A stretch of DNA of 45,746 nt from Prevotella disiens JCM 6334 = ATCC 29426 (GTDB taxonomy: Bacteria; Bacteroidota; Bacteroidia; Bacteroidales; Bacteroidaceae): positions 1 to 45,746 of the forward strand of contig NZ_BAIS01000014.1 of assembly GCF_000613345.1 (NCBI RefSeq). The letters run 5' to 3'. The notes below the pieces were generated by a model, which worked only from the letters and a program-made list of their open reading frames with translations, was not told where the DNA came from and made no database searches. Below, in pieces: positions 19,328 to 32,900 of this stretch. The translations under genes and the position numbers were made by a program. Positions within the stretch are counted from its first letter, which is position 1; every line of letters starts with the position of its first letter.

Positions 19328-19754
19328 CACATATATAATAGAGTAATAAAAGCGAAGATTTTAAAATTAACACAATATAACTTTTAAAAGAGTAATTAAC
19401 TATGCAGAATAGAGTAAATATGCCGTTTTAATTCATTATATTAAATTTCCACTAAAGATTCTTTTTTAAAAATCGTAGGATTGATTAGTAACAGCACACA
19501 TAATACGAAAAACTTTCAGAAGAAAGTTTGGGAAAGAATTCATATCAGCCTAATGTACAAAATAGGAAATAATCTTTTCTCAGTTTGAAGTAATAAATAA
19601 AAACATAGTGAATAAGGAAGAAAACAGGGCGAAAGTTGGTCTAAATTCCACAAAACAGATTGTTTCACAGAAAAAAAGTGATGAGTTTTATAAAACACTG
19701 ACTATCAACAACTTATAAATATAGGCATTTTTAGATTGTAAAACCTATTGTTTT
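19328..19754. other. Non-coding AT-rich stretch
   Basis: About 430 nt between the str promoter and the dispersed repeats. The only structure I see is a small palindrome (ACTTTC/GAAAGT near 19510-19530). No frame of convincing length or composition exists on either strand. Confidence 0.4.
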
Positions 19755-19755
19755 G

Positions 19756-19800
19756 TGTGTCAAAACAAGGGGTTTTGAAGTTCAAAACAGGGGCTTTTGA
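19756..19800. repeat. Two tandem copies of a ~24-bp palindromic unit
   Basis: The unit TCAAAACA-GGGG-TTTTGAA occurs twice in a row with one or two differences, and each copy is itself an inverted repeat (CAAAAC facing GTTTTG or CTTTTG). It lies between the restriction-modification module and rpsL and may be a remnant of a dispersed intergenic repeat. Confidence 0.5.
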
Positions 19801-19908
19801 AATGGAAAAGAATGGATAAGAGGAAAAGGGGGGCAATTTGCATGAAACATTCGGAGGAGTTGGTCTGTTTTTCGGTAAACAAAAGCCCCACAGCCAAAGC
19901 CCCCCAAA

Positions 19909-20125
19909 TCCCACCCCTACCCTCCCCGTTGGGAGAGGGAGCGCAAGTTTGCTTGCTCGATGGTGGAAGTTTGGTGGAAGTGGGTGTTTCCGAGTCGGGC
20001 GGGTCGGACTTATCAGACGAGTCCAATTTTAGCAAAGAAAAGCCCACCTATCAAAATAACTGATAAGTGGGCAGATTGGGACTCCCTCCCCCAACGGGGA
20101 GGGTTGGGGAGGCGCTTTTTTATTT
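19909..20125. repeat. Inverted pair of GC-rich intergenic repeats
   Basis: A C/G-rich block (ACCCTCCCCGTTGGGAGAGG, 19917-19936) recurs in opposite orientation at 20083-20116. There CCCTCCCC and GGGGAGGG form a perfect 8-bp stem around a CAAC loop, followed 12 nt later by a T-rich run. Short open frames on both strands here arise from the repeat and have no coding character. Similar short GC-rich elements lie between operons elsewhere in this window (23154-23174). Confidence 0.55.
20032..20072 (-). terminator. Terminator of the restriction-modification operon
   Basis: On the minus strand GCCCACTTATCA pairs with TGATAGGTGGGC (12 positions, one G-U) around an 8-nt loop, followed by TTTTCTTT. 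It lies about 150 nt beyond the last methyltransferase gene, separating the module from rpsL. Confidence 0.7.
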
Positions 20126-20224
20126 TTTTGTCAAGTTAATGAAGCAAACGCCGCTTGATTTCACATAAATGTAGGCTTGTACGCCTGTGCAGTGTGTTTG
20201 CAGATGTGCAGTGAAATGAAGGGG

Positions 20225-21364
20225 TTAGTAATTTTTTATAATCAAGTGTTGCACATCTTTATCGTTACGATTCATAAAGCTGACTTGATATTTTTTGTCA
20301 AACGAAGTAATAGATAAGCCTTTGTTCTCATACAACGACTTTATAAGAGGGGTGGCTTTTATGTCTAAGAGCCATTTTGCCTTGCACTTGTTGATAAGAT
20401 AATTAGCTAATCGTTCTTGATCAGCTTGTGTGAATATGTTTTTATCATAAGTTGAAAATTCACTATCGTATGGAGGGTCAAGAAAGATAAAATCTCGTTC
20501 GGTTGGTGCAAACTTATTGAAAAAGTCTTCAAAATCTAAACACGATATATGTGTGCTTTTGAAATGTTGTGCTAATTCTTTTGAATTGTAATAATGCAGT
20601 TCGCGTTCCAAAGTTTTTTTGTTATACGACATACCTCCGTAAGGAACATTAAATTCACCTTTCGCATTATACCTGAACATTCCGCTATAAGCGTAGAAGC
20701 GTAAGAAGATAAAGAATGCTGTATGCAGGGGATTTATTTCTTTTGCTAATTTTCTGTCATTAAAGAGAAAGCGAAAATAGGTGTATAACCCACTCATAAG
20801 AGCAGTTTCTATATTTTTTTGCACATCTTCGTTTGATAAAATGCCACGCTCTATTTCTATTTTTTTCATTCGGCACATTTTATCTTTTATGGCTTTGAAA
20901 AGAATATTGAAAAGTTTTTCTTTATGCCATATAAAGCTATCACCTATATTTTGTATTATCTGTTTTTGGTTTGTTTCGCTTGTTATATATTCTGTCAATA
21001 AGAGAATTAATTCTTTTTCGTCAATATTATTTTCACGAAAATCTAAATATCTTTTATATAAAGTTCCTTTCTTCTGGGCATAAGAATAAGTATTCTTCCA
21101 TGCAATACTTATAGATTCAAGCCAAAAATAAAATTCATCATTATGCTCTGACACACAATTATAAAAGCTAATAAGATCGGTTGATTTATCGTTTATAAAA
21201 ATATTTTCAGCATTGATAGCTGTATATACAGAGCCGCCACCTACAAAAGGTTCGTAATAGTTTTCAAATTTTGGCAACAAAGGCAGGATATGTTTTAACT
21301 CTTTTTCTTTTCCACCAGGCCATTTGAGTAATGGACGCAGCTTTTTCATTGGTCTATCTTTCAT
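20225..21364 (-). CDS. D12-class DNA adenine N6-methyltransferase of the restriction-modification module
   Basis: The enzyme is predicted to methylate adenine in the recognition site so host DNA is protected. Alpha-group (Dam/DpnM-like) order is clear: motif X LLKWPGGK at 12-19, motif I EPFVGGGSVY at 38-47, the conserved FRYNAKGEFNVPYGG at 230-244, and motif IV DPPY at 296-299. At 379 residues it is about 95 longer than DpnM; the excess is a helical Lys/Glu-rich insertion at roughly residues 85-215. It ends the three-gene operon, 20 nt after the second methyltransferase. ATG at 21349 is an alternative start. The target sequence cannot be read from the protein. Confidence 0.85.
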   Translation of the reverse strand: MKDRPMKKLRPLLKWPGGKEKELKHILPLLPKFENYYEPFVGGGSVYTAINAENIFINDKSTDLISFYNCVSEHNDEFYFWLESISIAWKNTYSYAQKKGTLYKRYLDFRENNIDEKELILLLTEYITSETNQKQIIQNIGDSFIWHKEKLFNILFKAIKDKMCRMKKIEIERGILSNEDVQKNIETALMSGLYTYFRFLFNDRKLAKEINPLHTAFFIFLRFYAYSGMFRYNAKGEFNVPYGGMSYNKKTLERELHYYNSKELAQHFKSTHISCLDFEDFFNKFAPTERDFIFLDPPYDSEFSTYDKNIFTQADQERLANYLINKCKAKWLLDIKATPLIKSLYENKGLSITSFDKKYQVSFMNRNDKDVQHLIIKNY

Positions 21365-21384
21365 TTTGATATGAATGTTTTGAC

Positions 21385-22259
21385 TTATTCTGTACTTTCT
21401 CGTTCTATATTCTCAATCCAACTTTGCAAAGTAGTGTTTAAAGTTGCATTTTTCTTCTGAATATATCTATCGTTTGTATTTGGAGTGGATTCTTTTACCA
21501 TTTGTGTTTCAGATAAAATTTCATAATCACAATGTTCGTTTCGCATTTGCAACTCATTATTTATACGTTTTTTAGCTGCTTGAAAATAATTTTCTTCTAT
21601 TTCAACACCTATAAATTTTCTTTTTAAGCGCATAGCTGCAACTCCTATAGACCAACACCCATAAAAGGATCAAATATTATATCATTTTCGTTGCTTGCTA
21701 TTTTTATCAACTTTTCTAATACTTTTATTGGCTTTTGTGCAGGATGTTTGGGGGCAGAAAGTCTTTCTGGACGCATACAGATTGGAGTTTCTATAAAATT
21801 ATGCATTTCCTTTTGCGAAATAAAATTCCATGTATGATGTTTATTCCAGCAAGTAAAAATCATTTCACAGCTATTAAGAAAGCCTGCTTTGAAAATTTTA
21901 GGAGCGGGGTTAGTTTTATGCCAAATCATGAAGTTTGTCGTATCAAACTTTTTATCAAGACAATTATACCATCTACCTAACTGATTATAAGAGGTAAAAA
22001 TAAAAATATTACCAGTAGGTTTTATTATTCTGCAAAATTCTTCTGCCCACTCTTCAGGATTGAAATCTATATGATCCCAATTTGCAACATCATTATTTAT
22101 TTCTGAACGTCCTGGCAAAGGAATATTGCCTGTTGAAAATTTTCCTATATTATATGGAGGGTCAGTAAGGATAAAATCTATCGAGTTATCTGGAATTTTC
22201 TTTATTATATCCTTGCTATCAGCACAAATAACACTTTTTTCCCATTTGTTTAAATCCAT
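21385..22259 (-). CDS. Beta-group DNA adenine methyltransferase of the restriction-modification module (frame broken once)
   Basis: Catalytic motif IV (TDPPYNIGKF, DPPY at 33-36) comes first, then a target-recognition part with IWHKTNPAPKIF, then HPAQKPIKVLEKLI and the SAM motif FDPFMGVG at 196-203. This is beta-group order, as in DpnA and MboI-C. The frame stops at 21645 just after GVG, but the next frame continues GVAAMRLKRKFIGVEIEENY to 21385. One added base near 21650 (for example GGTCT to GGTTCT) gives GVGSIGVAAM and a 291-residue protein of normal length. It lies 6 nt after the endonuclease gene. Either a base-calling error or a real inactivating mutation is possible, the first being favoured by the other frameshifts here. 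Confidence 0.82.
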
Positions 22260-22265
22260 ATTCGC

Positions 22266-23078
22266 TTATAGATATACATTTTTGATTTTATTCAACGCAT
22301 CTACTATATAACAAGCATTCTTTTTATATTCATCGATAACTATCTCATATCCATTCTCTGACTTACAAACAAGATTCCAAAAGTCCTTGCTTATACATAA
22401 TTCATCTTGTGCAAAAAACTGTCGAACTCGTCCTTGATTCCAAACCTTATCTTCGCCATACCGATTATAAGCAGTGGCAAATAATATACAAACTTTATCT
22501 TCATTGCCTAACTCATTTGTAAGAATACTATATTGCTCTAATAAGGCTTCTTTTTCTGAACGAGCTTTTTTATTGTCAAGGTCTCCTCCTATTTTCAACT
22601 CAATAAGATAATGAGTGTCCGTTTCTTCGTCTATTAGATAGTAATCACTTTCATGCCTCTTCGTATGAACTTCTCCTCGTCTTCCAGAAATTCCTTTATA
22701 ATCTGTTACCAAAGGTACACGGGTATGATTTTTATACGCTTCGAGAAGTTCCGCAATATAATCTGTTTGTTGTTTATATAATTTACCTTCTACATGCTGC
22801 TTAACCGTGTAATGAAGACTTGCTATTTGGATAGCCATTTTCTCGAGCATATTTCCCAATGAACTATCAAGTGAACGTGCTAAAGCAGAATAATATTGTA
22901 TTTCAGAACCTAATGCTGCAATAAAAACATTATGAATCTTCATATTTATAACACCATTATCATTATCCTTTTCTGAGATATGCCTATCAGAGAATCCTGC
23001 TGCATAAGCTTTTACATACGATGCTACAATACCCCTTATTGCTTTTTCTTTATATTCCATATTTTTTATTTCTAACAT
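22266..23078 (-). CDS. Type II restriction endonuclease, TdeIII-like
   Basis: The nuclease is predicted to cleave unmethylated DNA. A PD-(D/E)XK core is visible: Asp145 (ESDYYLID), then IELKIGG with Glu160 and Lys162, followed by GGDLDNKKARSEKEALL and QGRVRQFFAQDELCISKDFW, blocks I associate with the TdeIII family. The upstream ALARSLDSSLGNMLEKMA block also fits. Family assignment is from memory, so moderate. It is 270 residues, first in the operon, and visibly AT-rich compared with the ribosomal genes, which suggests transfer. ATG at 23060 is an alternative start. No controller (C) protein gene is seen. Confidence 0.78.
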   Translation of the reverse strand: MLEIKNMEYKEKAIRGIVASYVKAYAAGFSDRHISEKDNDNGVINMKIHNVFIAALGSEIQYYSALARSLDSSLGNMLEKMAIQIASLHYTVKQHVEGKLYKQQTDYIAELLEAYKNHTRVPLVTDYKGISGRRGEVHTKRHESDYYLIDEETDTHYLIELKIGGDLDNKKARSEKEALLEQYSILTNELGNEDKVCILFATAYNRYGEDKVWNQGRVRQFFAQDELCISKDFWNLVCKSENGYEIVIDEYKKNACYIVDALNKIKNVYL

Positions 23079-23147
23079 TATTCCCCATTTACTATTCCCC
23101 GTTGCAGTATTCGCATAGAGTATGTTTGTGGCTTTATAATCAACATT

Positions 23148-23176
23148 GAAAATCCCTCTCCTATGCGGAGAGGGTT
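23148..23176 (-). terminator. Terminator after the DUF3467 gene
   Basis: CCCTCTCC and GGAGAGGG form a perfect 8-bp stem around a 5-nt loop, followed on the minus strand by ATTTTC. It lies between the DUF3467 gene and the endonuclease. The flanks (CTCACTCTAACCCTCTCC) resemble the GC-rich repeats at 19909-20125, so a repeat may double as terminator. Confidence 0.55.
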
Positions 23177-23188
23177 AGAGTGAGGCTT

Positions 23189-23512
23189 TTAAGCATCGTT
23201 TTTGATTGGACCGAACGGTGTTGCTGTGCGTGGTTGTTGATTAGGCAATTCTATTTTACCAAATTCTTGTTCGTAGCGCATTACGTTTTCTGACAAAGCT
23301 GCCAAAAGACGTTTAGCATGTTCAGGAGCAATGATAACACGACTTGCTACTTGTGCCTTTTGAAGACCAGGCAACATGGTAATGAAGTCAAGCACAAATT
23401 CAGTATTAGAATGTGAAATTATTTGGAAGTTCGTGTAAACTCCTTTCGCAACTTCAGGACTTAAGTCGATTTGAAGTTGCTGTCCTTGTTGATTTTGATT
23501 ATTGTTGTCCAT
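23189..23512 (-). CDS. DUF3467 family protein
   Basis: A 107-residue protein with an Asn/Gln-rich N terminus, then the DUF3467 core: LSPEVAKGVYTNFQIISHSN, EFVLDFITMLPGLQKAQVAS, RVIIAPEHAKRLLAALSENV. The function is unknown. From memory, this small gene often sits between rpoC and rpsL in Bacteroidales. Here it is still between them but is flanked by the surface-protein gene on one side and the restriction-modification module on the other. No signal peptide or membrane segment is visible. Confidence 0.85.
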   Translation of the reverse strand: MDNNNQNQQGQQLQIDLSPEVAKGVYTNFQIISHSNTEFVLDFITMLPGLQKAQVASRVIIAPEHAKRLLAALSENVMRYEQEFGKIELPNQQPRTATPFGPIKNDA

Positions 23513-23562
23513 ATTGTATATAATTTAAAATCTTTCTGATGTACAGTATTGCCTCTTTGCTA

Positions 23563-23597
23563 TTGCCGAGTGCAGGTGTAGATTATACACAGCAAAA
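23563..23597. repeat. Degenerate third copy of the TTGCCGAGTGCAG repeat
   Basis: It shares the first 13-14 bases (TTGCCGAGTGCAG) with the two identical copies at 23756-23852 and diverges afterwards (GTGTAGATTATACACAG). It lies 50 nt before the DUF3467 start codon. Confidence 0.45.
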
Positions 23598-23609
23598 TTG
23601 TTTAAACCT

Positions 23610-23730
23610 TGTAGGGGCGTGATTTTTTTCGCAAGCTCAACAACTCGTCATCACGTTCCTATCCACAACAAGTATTCTTTGGCTATTAGGAACTTTGGTT
23701 ATTAGGAACGGAATAAATTCCGCCCCTACA
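23610..23730. repeat. Small element bounded by 10-bp perfect inverted repeats
   Basis: TGTAGGGGCG (23610-23619) and CGCCCCTACA (23721-23730) bound 101 nt of non-coding DNA, which also holds two copies of ATTAGGAAC and a GGAATAAATTCC palindrome next to the right end. The size and termini suggest a MITE or REP-like dispersed element. No target duplication is evident. Confidence 0.5.
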
Positions 23731-23755
23731 CCGACTTGCTGAACGTCATCACACC

Positions 23756-23852
23756 TTGCCGAGTGCAGCTATAGGTTATGCAAAGCTATTGCAAACGAGC
23801 GCAAAGAAAATTCATTTTCAATTTGCCGAGTGCAGCTATAGGTTATGCAAAG
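23756..23852. repeat. Two identical 30-bp direct repeats, 67 bp apart (start to start)
   Basis: Copies at 23756-23785 and 23823-23852 are identical over 30 bp, beginning TTGCCGAGTGCAG and ending GGTTATGCAAAG. On the minus strand each forms, with the adjacent bases, a -7 type box (TAGCTTTG and TATCTTTG). The DUF3467 gene lies downstream on that strand. Confidence 0.7.
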
Positions 23853-23878
23853 ATAAGAATATTCTCCTAAAAAGCGAA
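23848..23878 (-). promoter_or_regulatory. Predicted promoter toward the DUF3467 gene
   Basis: TATCTTTG at 23855 to 23848 fits the -7 consensus, and TTCG (one mismatch to TTTG) lies 19 nt upstream at 23878-23875. The leader to DUF3467 would be over 300 nt and would include the direct repeats and the small inverted-repeat element. Confidence 0.45.
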
Positions 23879-23901
23879 AGTTTCGTAAGAAAAGAATAAA
23901 C

Positions 23902-23936
23902 AAAAAGTCCTCAATAAGCAAAAACTTACTGAGGAC
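23902..23936 (-). terminator. Terminator after the T9SS surface-protein gene
   Basis: On the minus strand GTCCTCAGTAAG pairs with CTTATTGAGGAC (one G-U) around a T-rich loop and is followed by TTTTTG. Confidence 0.8.
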
Positions 23937-23959
23937 AAAGTTGTTATAAATTTGAATGA

Positions 23960-25275
23960 TTACATTACAAATTTAGTAATTCCGTTGGCGGTACGCAAGA
24001 TATACATACCCTTTGGCAAACTCACACGAGCAGGAGCTATGCCTTCCCATACCTTTTGACCATTGATATTAAAGATAGACGATTTGCCAGAAGCCTTAAT
24101 ATCGATACCGGTGGCTGTAATTTTGAAACTTATAGGTTCTTCAGACACTGCGGTAATGCCATCAACCTTAGGTTTAGCAAGGGTTAACATGTAGCTTGCC
24201 AAATAATTTTTATTGATGCCAATGCCTGGATAACCAATATTTTCCATTTGGAAGTAAACATAAACCGTTTCTACACCTAACGGAGTTGGGTCGATGGTGT
24301 ATTTACCATTATCTTCCTTAATATTTTCGGCTGGAATTACGGCATATTTATCCTCCTTTTTAGCCTTCCACTTAAATGTAAATTTTGTCTTTTTCACTTC
24401 TGGAGTTAATCCTGTAGCTGTTTGGAGGTGGCTAAGGTCTAAAGTATAACCATTAATTTTATCTTTTGCAAGATAGTAAGCCGTTTGATAGCCATATTGG
24501 AATTGCTCAAGTGGCACATCACTTTCAAAGTTTGGAATTTGGTCAAAGCCCAATTCATTACGACGAAGATCTAATCGCTTAATGTTATGCAAGTCTTTAG
24601 CACCTTTTATTTGGCGTAGTCCTTGTATTTCACAGGGAAATTAAATATTAATGTTTCCAACAATTTATGCTTGCTCAAATCAATATATTGGATTGATGCA
24701 CCTGTAATACCAATGGTTGTAAGATTTGGTGCGTCCTCTAAATTGATACTTTTAAGACTTCCCGTAGCAGTCAATCCAGGACTCACAATGACAGAACTTA
24801 ATTTTTCGCTCTTTGGCAAAACAATATCTGTCAAATTGGTACTAGAAAGACTTGCATTCACCAAGTTTGGACATTTAGAAAGGTCAAGCGTTGAGTGAGT
24901 TGTTAAATCAGAATAAGCCAACTCAAGGTTCGCAAGTTTATCGGAAACGACCTCTGTTACACCTACAATTTTACTTGCAGCTGCAGGACCACGAAGTGTA
25001 AAAAGATTGGTTGCATCAACTGTTATTGTACGTTCTTCTGCTAAAGGAGCAGCGAAAGTATAAGCTACCTCTGAGAAATCGGTTGAATTGCCTGTAAAGG
25101 TCTTGCTTTCATCGCCAAAATCAACTTTAAGTTCTGTTGCGCCATCTAACTTAAAAGAGAATTTTACAGCAGTGGCATTTGGAGCAATTTTCATAACAAG
25201 CTTCTGCTCAGTTTGTGCGTGCATTGTGGCACTAAGTCCTAAAAGGACTAAAAGTGAGTAAAGTTTTTGCTTCAT
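23960..25275 (-). CDS. Leucine-rich surface or secreted protein with T9SS sorting tail (frame broken once)
   Basis: It begins with a clear signal peptide (MKQKLYSLLVLLGLSATMHA, cleavage before Q21). Repeats of the form LDLSKCPNLVNASLSS, INLEDAPNLTTIGITG, IDLSKHKLLETLIF indicate a leucine-rich-repeat solenoid at about residues 120-250. The end, FNINGQKVWEGIAPARVSLP then KGMYILRTANGITKFVM, is a type IX secretion C-terminal domain, so the protein is probably exported and surface-attached or released. The frame stops at 24607 and resumes at 24592; one added G at about 24621 (AAGGAC to AAGGGAC) restores KGLRQIKGAKDLHNIKRLDL and 438 residues. The ligand or role is unknown. It sits between rpoC and the DUF3467 gene with its own promoter and terminator. 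Confidence 0.82.
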
Positions 25276-25366
25276 AATTTTTTCGTCTAAAATTTTAATT
25301 TTTGAATAACTATTTTTATCTTATCATTTTAAAAGTAATAAAACACTTTTAATTTGTATTATACTA

Positions 25367-25399
25367 CAAAGATAAAAAATTAATATTATTTAAACAACA
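25367..25399 (-). promoter_or_regulatory. Predicted promoter of the surface-protein gene
   Basis: TATCTTTG at 25374 to 25367 matches the -7 consensus, with TTG about 20 nt upstream. The predicted start is about 85 nt before the ATG. The rest of the 300-nt gap up to the rpoC terminator is AT-rich with no frame. Confidence 0.6.
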
Positions 25400-25523
25400 A
25401 AAGTTCATGAATTATTCATATTTGGGCAAAAAAAGAATACGAATAACATGAATCTTATACTTTTCATGAAAGTCTATATTAGCTATTAAGGCTAAATAAA
25501 AGAAGAAGGAAAAATAGAGGCAT

Positions 25524-25552
25524 AAAAAAAGAGCCTAACCAATGTTAGACTC
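25524..25552 (-). terminator. Rho-independent terminator after rpoC
   Basis: GAGTCTAAC pairs with GTTAGGCTC (one G-U) around a 4-nt loop, followed directly by seven T on the minus strand. It closes the tuf-to-rpoC transcript 27 nt past the rpoC stop. Confidence 0.9.
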
Positions 25553-25578
25553 TTTCTTTATGATAGTTGAATAAGAGA

Positions 25579-29937
<4,359 letters not shown>

Positions 29938-29962
29938 GTTTCTTTAATTTTGGGGGTGCAAA

Positions 29963-32900
29963 TTAATCAAGTTTGATGCTTAATCCAAGACCACGGAGCT
30001 CATGGAGCAACACATTCAATGACTCAGGTATACCTGGTGTTGGCATTGGTTCGCCCTTAACGATAGCTTCGTAAGCCTTTGAACGTCCTATAACATCATC
30101 AGACTTAATGGTCAAAATTTCTTGGAGTACATGAGAAGCACCGAAGGCTTCAATAGCCCAAACTTCCATTTCTCCAAAACGCTGTCCACCAAACTGTGCC
30201 TTACCACCAAGAGGTTGTTGGGTAATGAGAGAGTAAGGACCAATGCTACGAGCGTGCATCTTATCTTCAACCATGTGCCCTAACTTCAAGAAGTAGGTAA
30301 TACCAACAGTTGCAGGTTGGTCGAAACGTTCACCTGTTTCACCATCATAGATATAACGAGAGCACATAGGTGGCAATCCAGCCTTATCAGTCCATTCTTT
30401 TAAGTCTTCAAGTTTTGCACCATCGAAAATTGGAGTAGCAAACTTAATACCGAGGTTACGACCTGCAGCACCAAGGATAGCTTCGAAAATCTGCCCAAGG
30501 TTCATACGAGAAGGCACACCCATTGGTTCAATACCAAGTCTACAGGACGACCATCTTCAAGGAAAGGCATATCTTCAGCACGTACAACTTTTGATACGAT
30601 ACCCTTGTTACCGTGGCGACCAGCAAGTTTATCACCTACTTGTATCTTACGTTTACGAGCGATATAAACCTTTGCCATTTGAAGCACACCTGATGGAAGT
30701 TCATCACCGATAGTAATAGCAAACTTCTTACGCTTTAATTGAGCGTCCATTTGCTTATACTTACGAATGAAATTCATAATAAGCTTTTGAATCAAAAGGT
30801 TTGTATGTTCATCATCTGTCCAACCATTTGATTGTATTCCTTCATAATCAAGGTTCTTCAAAGCGGCAATAGTAAACTTGCTACCCTTTGTAATAATCTC
30901 TGCGTTAGAGTAATCTTTAATGCCTTGTGATAACTTATCTTCAGTGAGTTCAAGAAGTTTATCTACCAACAAATCTTTCAAATCATTGATTTTTGCTTCT
31001 TGTTCCTCATCAAGGCGAGCTAAAGTTGCTTTATCATGACGTTTGCTTTCGCGAGTTTTCACTGCACGTGCAAACATTTTTTTATCAATTACAACACCAC
31101 TCAATGATGGATTTGCTTTCAAAGAAGAATCCTTCACATCGCCAGCTTTGTCGCCAAAGATAGCACGAAGTAATTTTTCTTCTGGTGATGGGTCGCTTTC
31201 TCCCTTTGGAGAAATCTTTCCAATCATAATATCGCCTGGTTCAACTCTTGCACCAATGCGGATAACACCATTTTCATCGAGGTCTTTTGTTGCTTCTTCG
31301 CTTACATTTGGAATATCTGCTGTAAATTCTTCTACACCACGCTTTGTTTCACGCACTTCAAGTGAATATTCATCAACGTGAACAGATGTAAGTATGTCTT
31401 CACGAACCATTCGCTCAGAAATAACAACAGCATCTTCGTAGTTGTAACCCTTCCAAGGCATATAAGCAACAAGGAGGTTACGACCTAACGCTAATTCTCC
31501 ATTTTCTGTTGCGTAACCTTCAGTAAGAATATCACCCGCCTTAACACGTTGTCCCTTACTACAAATTGGTCGAAGGTCAATAACCATATTTTGGTTAGTA
31601 CGACGGAATTTTGAAATCTTATATTCCTTTAATGCAGGTTCAAAACTTACAAATTCTTCGTCTTCGGTACGGTCGTAAAGAATACGAATGCAAGTAGCAT
31701 CAACATATTCAATCACACCATCACCTTCAGCAGTTACCATTGTACGAGAATCCTCACACACTTGCTTTTCCAAACCTGTTCCAACAATAGGCGCATCATT
31801 GTGCAACAATGGTACAGCCTGGCGCATCATGTTACAACCCATCAATGCACGGTGACCATCATCATGCTCCAAGAAAGGAATCAAACCTGCTGAAACAGAA
31901 GCAATCTGTTGTGGAGCAACATCCATCAATGTTACTTGGCTTGGTTCCACTACGGGGTAATCAGCATCTTGACGACATTTCACATAACTACGAATAAAGG
32001 TGCCATCAGGATTCAACGGAGCATTACCTTGTCCTACTGGGAGGTCTTCTTCCTCTTCAGCTGTCATGTAAACAACATGATCGTTATCCAAATCAACCTT
32101 AGAATCAACAACCTTTCTATAAGGGGTAACTATGAAACCAAGGTCGTTAATCTTAGCATACAAGCACAATGAAGAAATCAAACCGATGTTAGGACCTTCT
32201 GGAGACTCAATAGGACACAAACGACCATAGTGAGTATAGTGTACGTCACGAACTTCGAAACCTGCACGTTCACGAGAAAGACCACCAGGACCTAAAGCTG
32301 AAAGACGACGTTTGTGTGTTACTTCAGCCAATGGGTTAGTTTGATCCATGAACTGGCTCAATGGGTTAGTTCCAAAGAATGAATTGATAACGCTTGAAAT
32401 GGTCTTTGCATTTATCAAATCTGTTGGTTGGAAGACTTCATTATCGCGAACATTCATACGTTCACGGATAGTACGGCTCATACGAGCTAAACCAATAGAG
32501 AATTGGTTTGCTAATTGTTCTCCAACTGTACGAACACGACGATTTGACAAGTGGTCAATATCATCAACAGTTGCGTTAGAATTGATGAGGTTTATCAAAT
32601 ATTTGATAATCTCAATAATATCATCTTTTGTCAAGACACGAACGTCCATATCCGTTTCAAGTCCTAACTTCCTATTAATACGGTATCTACCTACTTCGCC
32701 AAGGTCATAACGTTTGTCTGAGAAGAACAAATTTTGGAATACTTCTCTTGCACTTGCATCATCAGCGGCATCTGCATTACGCAACTGACGATAAATATAA
32801 TTTACAGCCTCAATTTCTGAGTGGCTTGGGTCTTTGGCAAGTGTATTGAAGATGATTGAATATTTATTTGCAACATCTTCATCTTTGTGCAAAAGAACTG

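Noticed and set aside
19705..20063. Overlapping short open frames on both strands
   Set aside because: They are made of palindromic and GC-rich repeats, biased in composition, with no family similarity.
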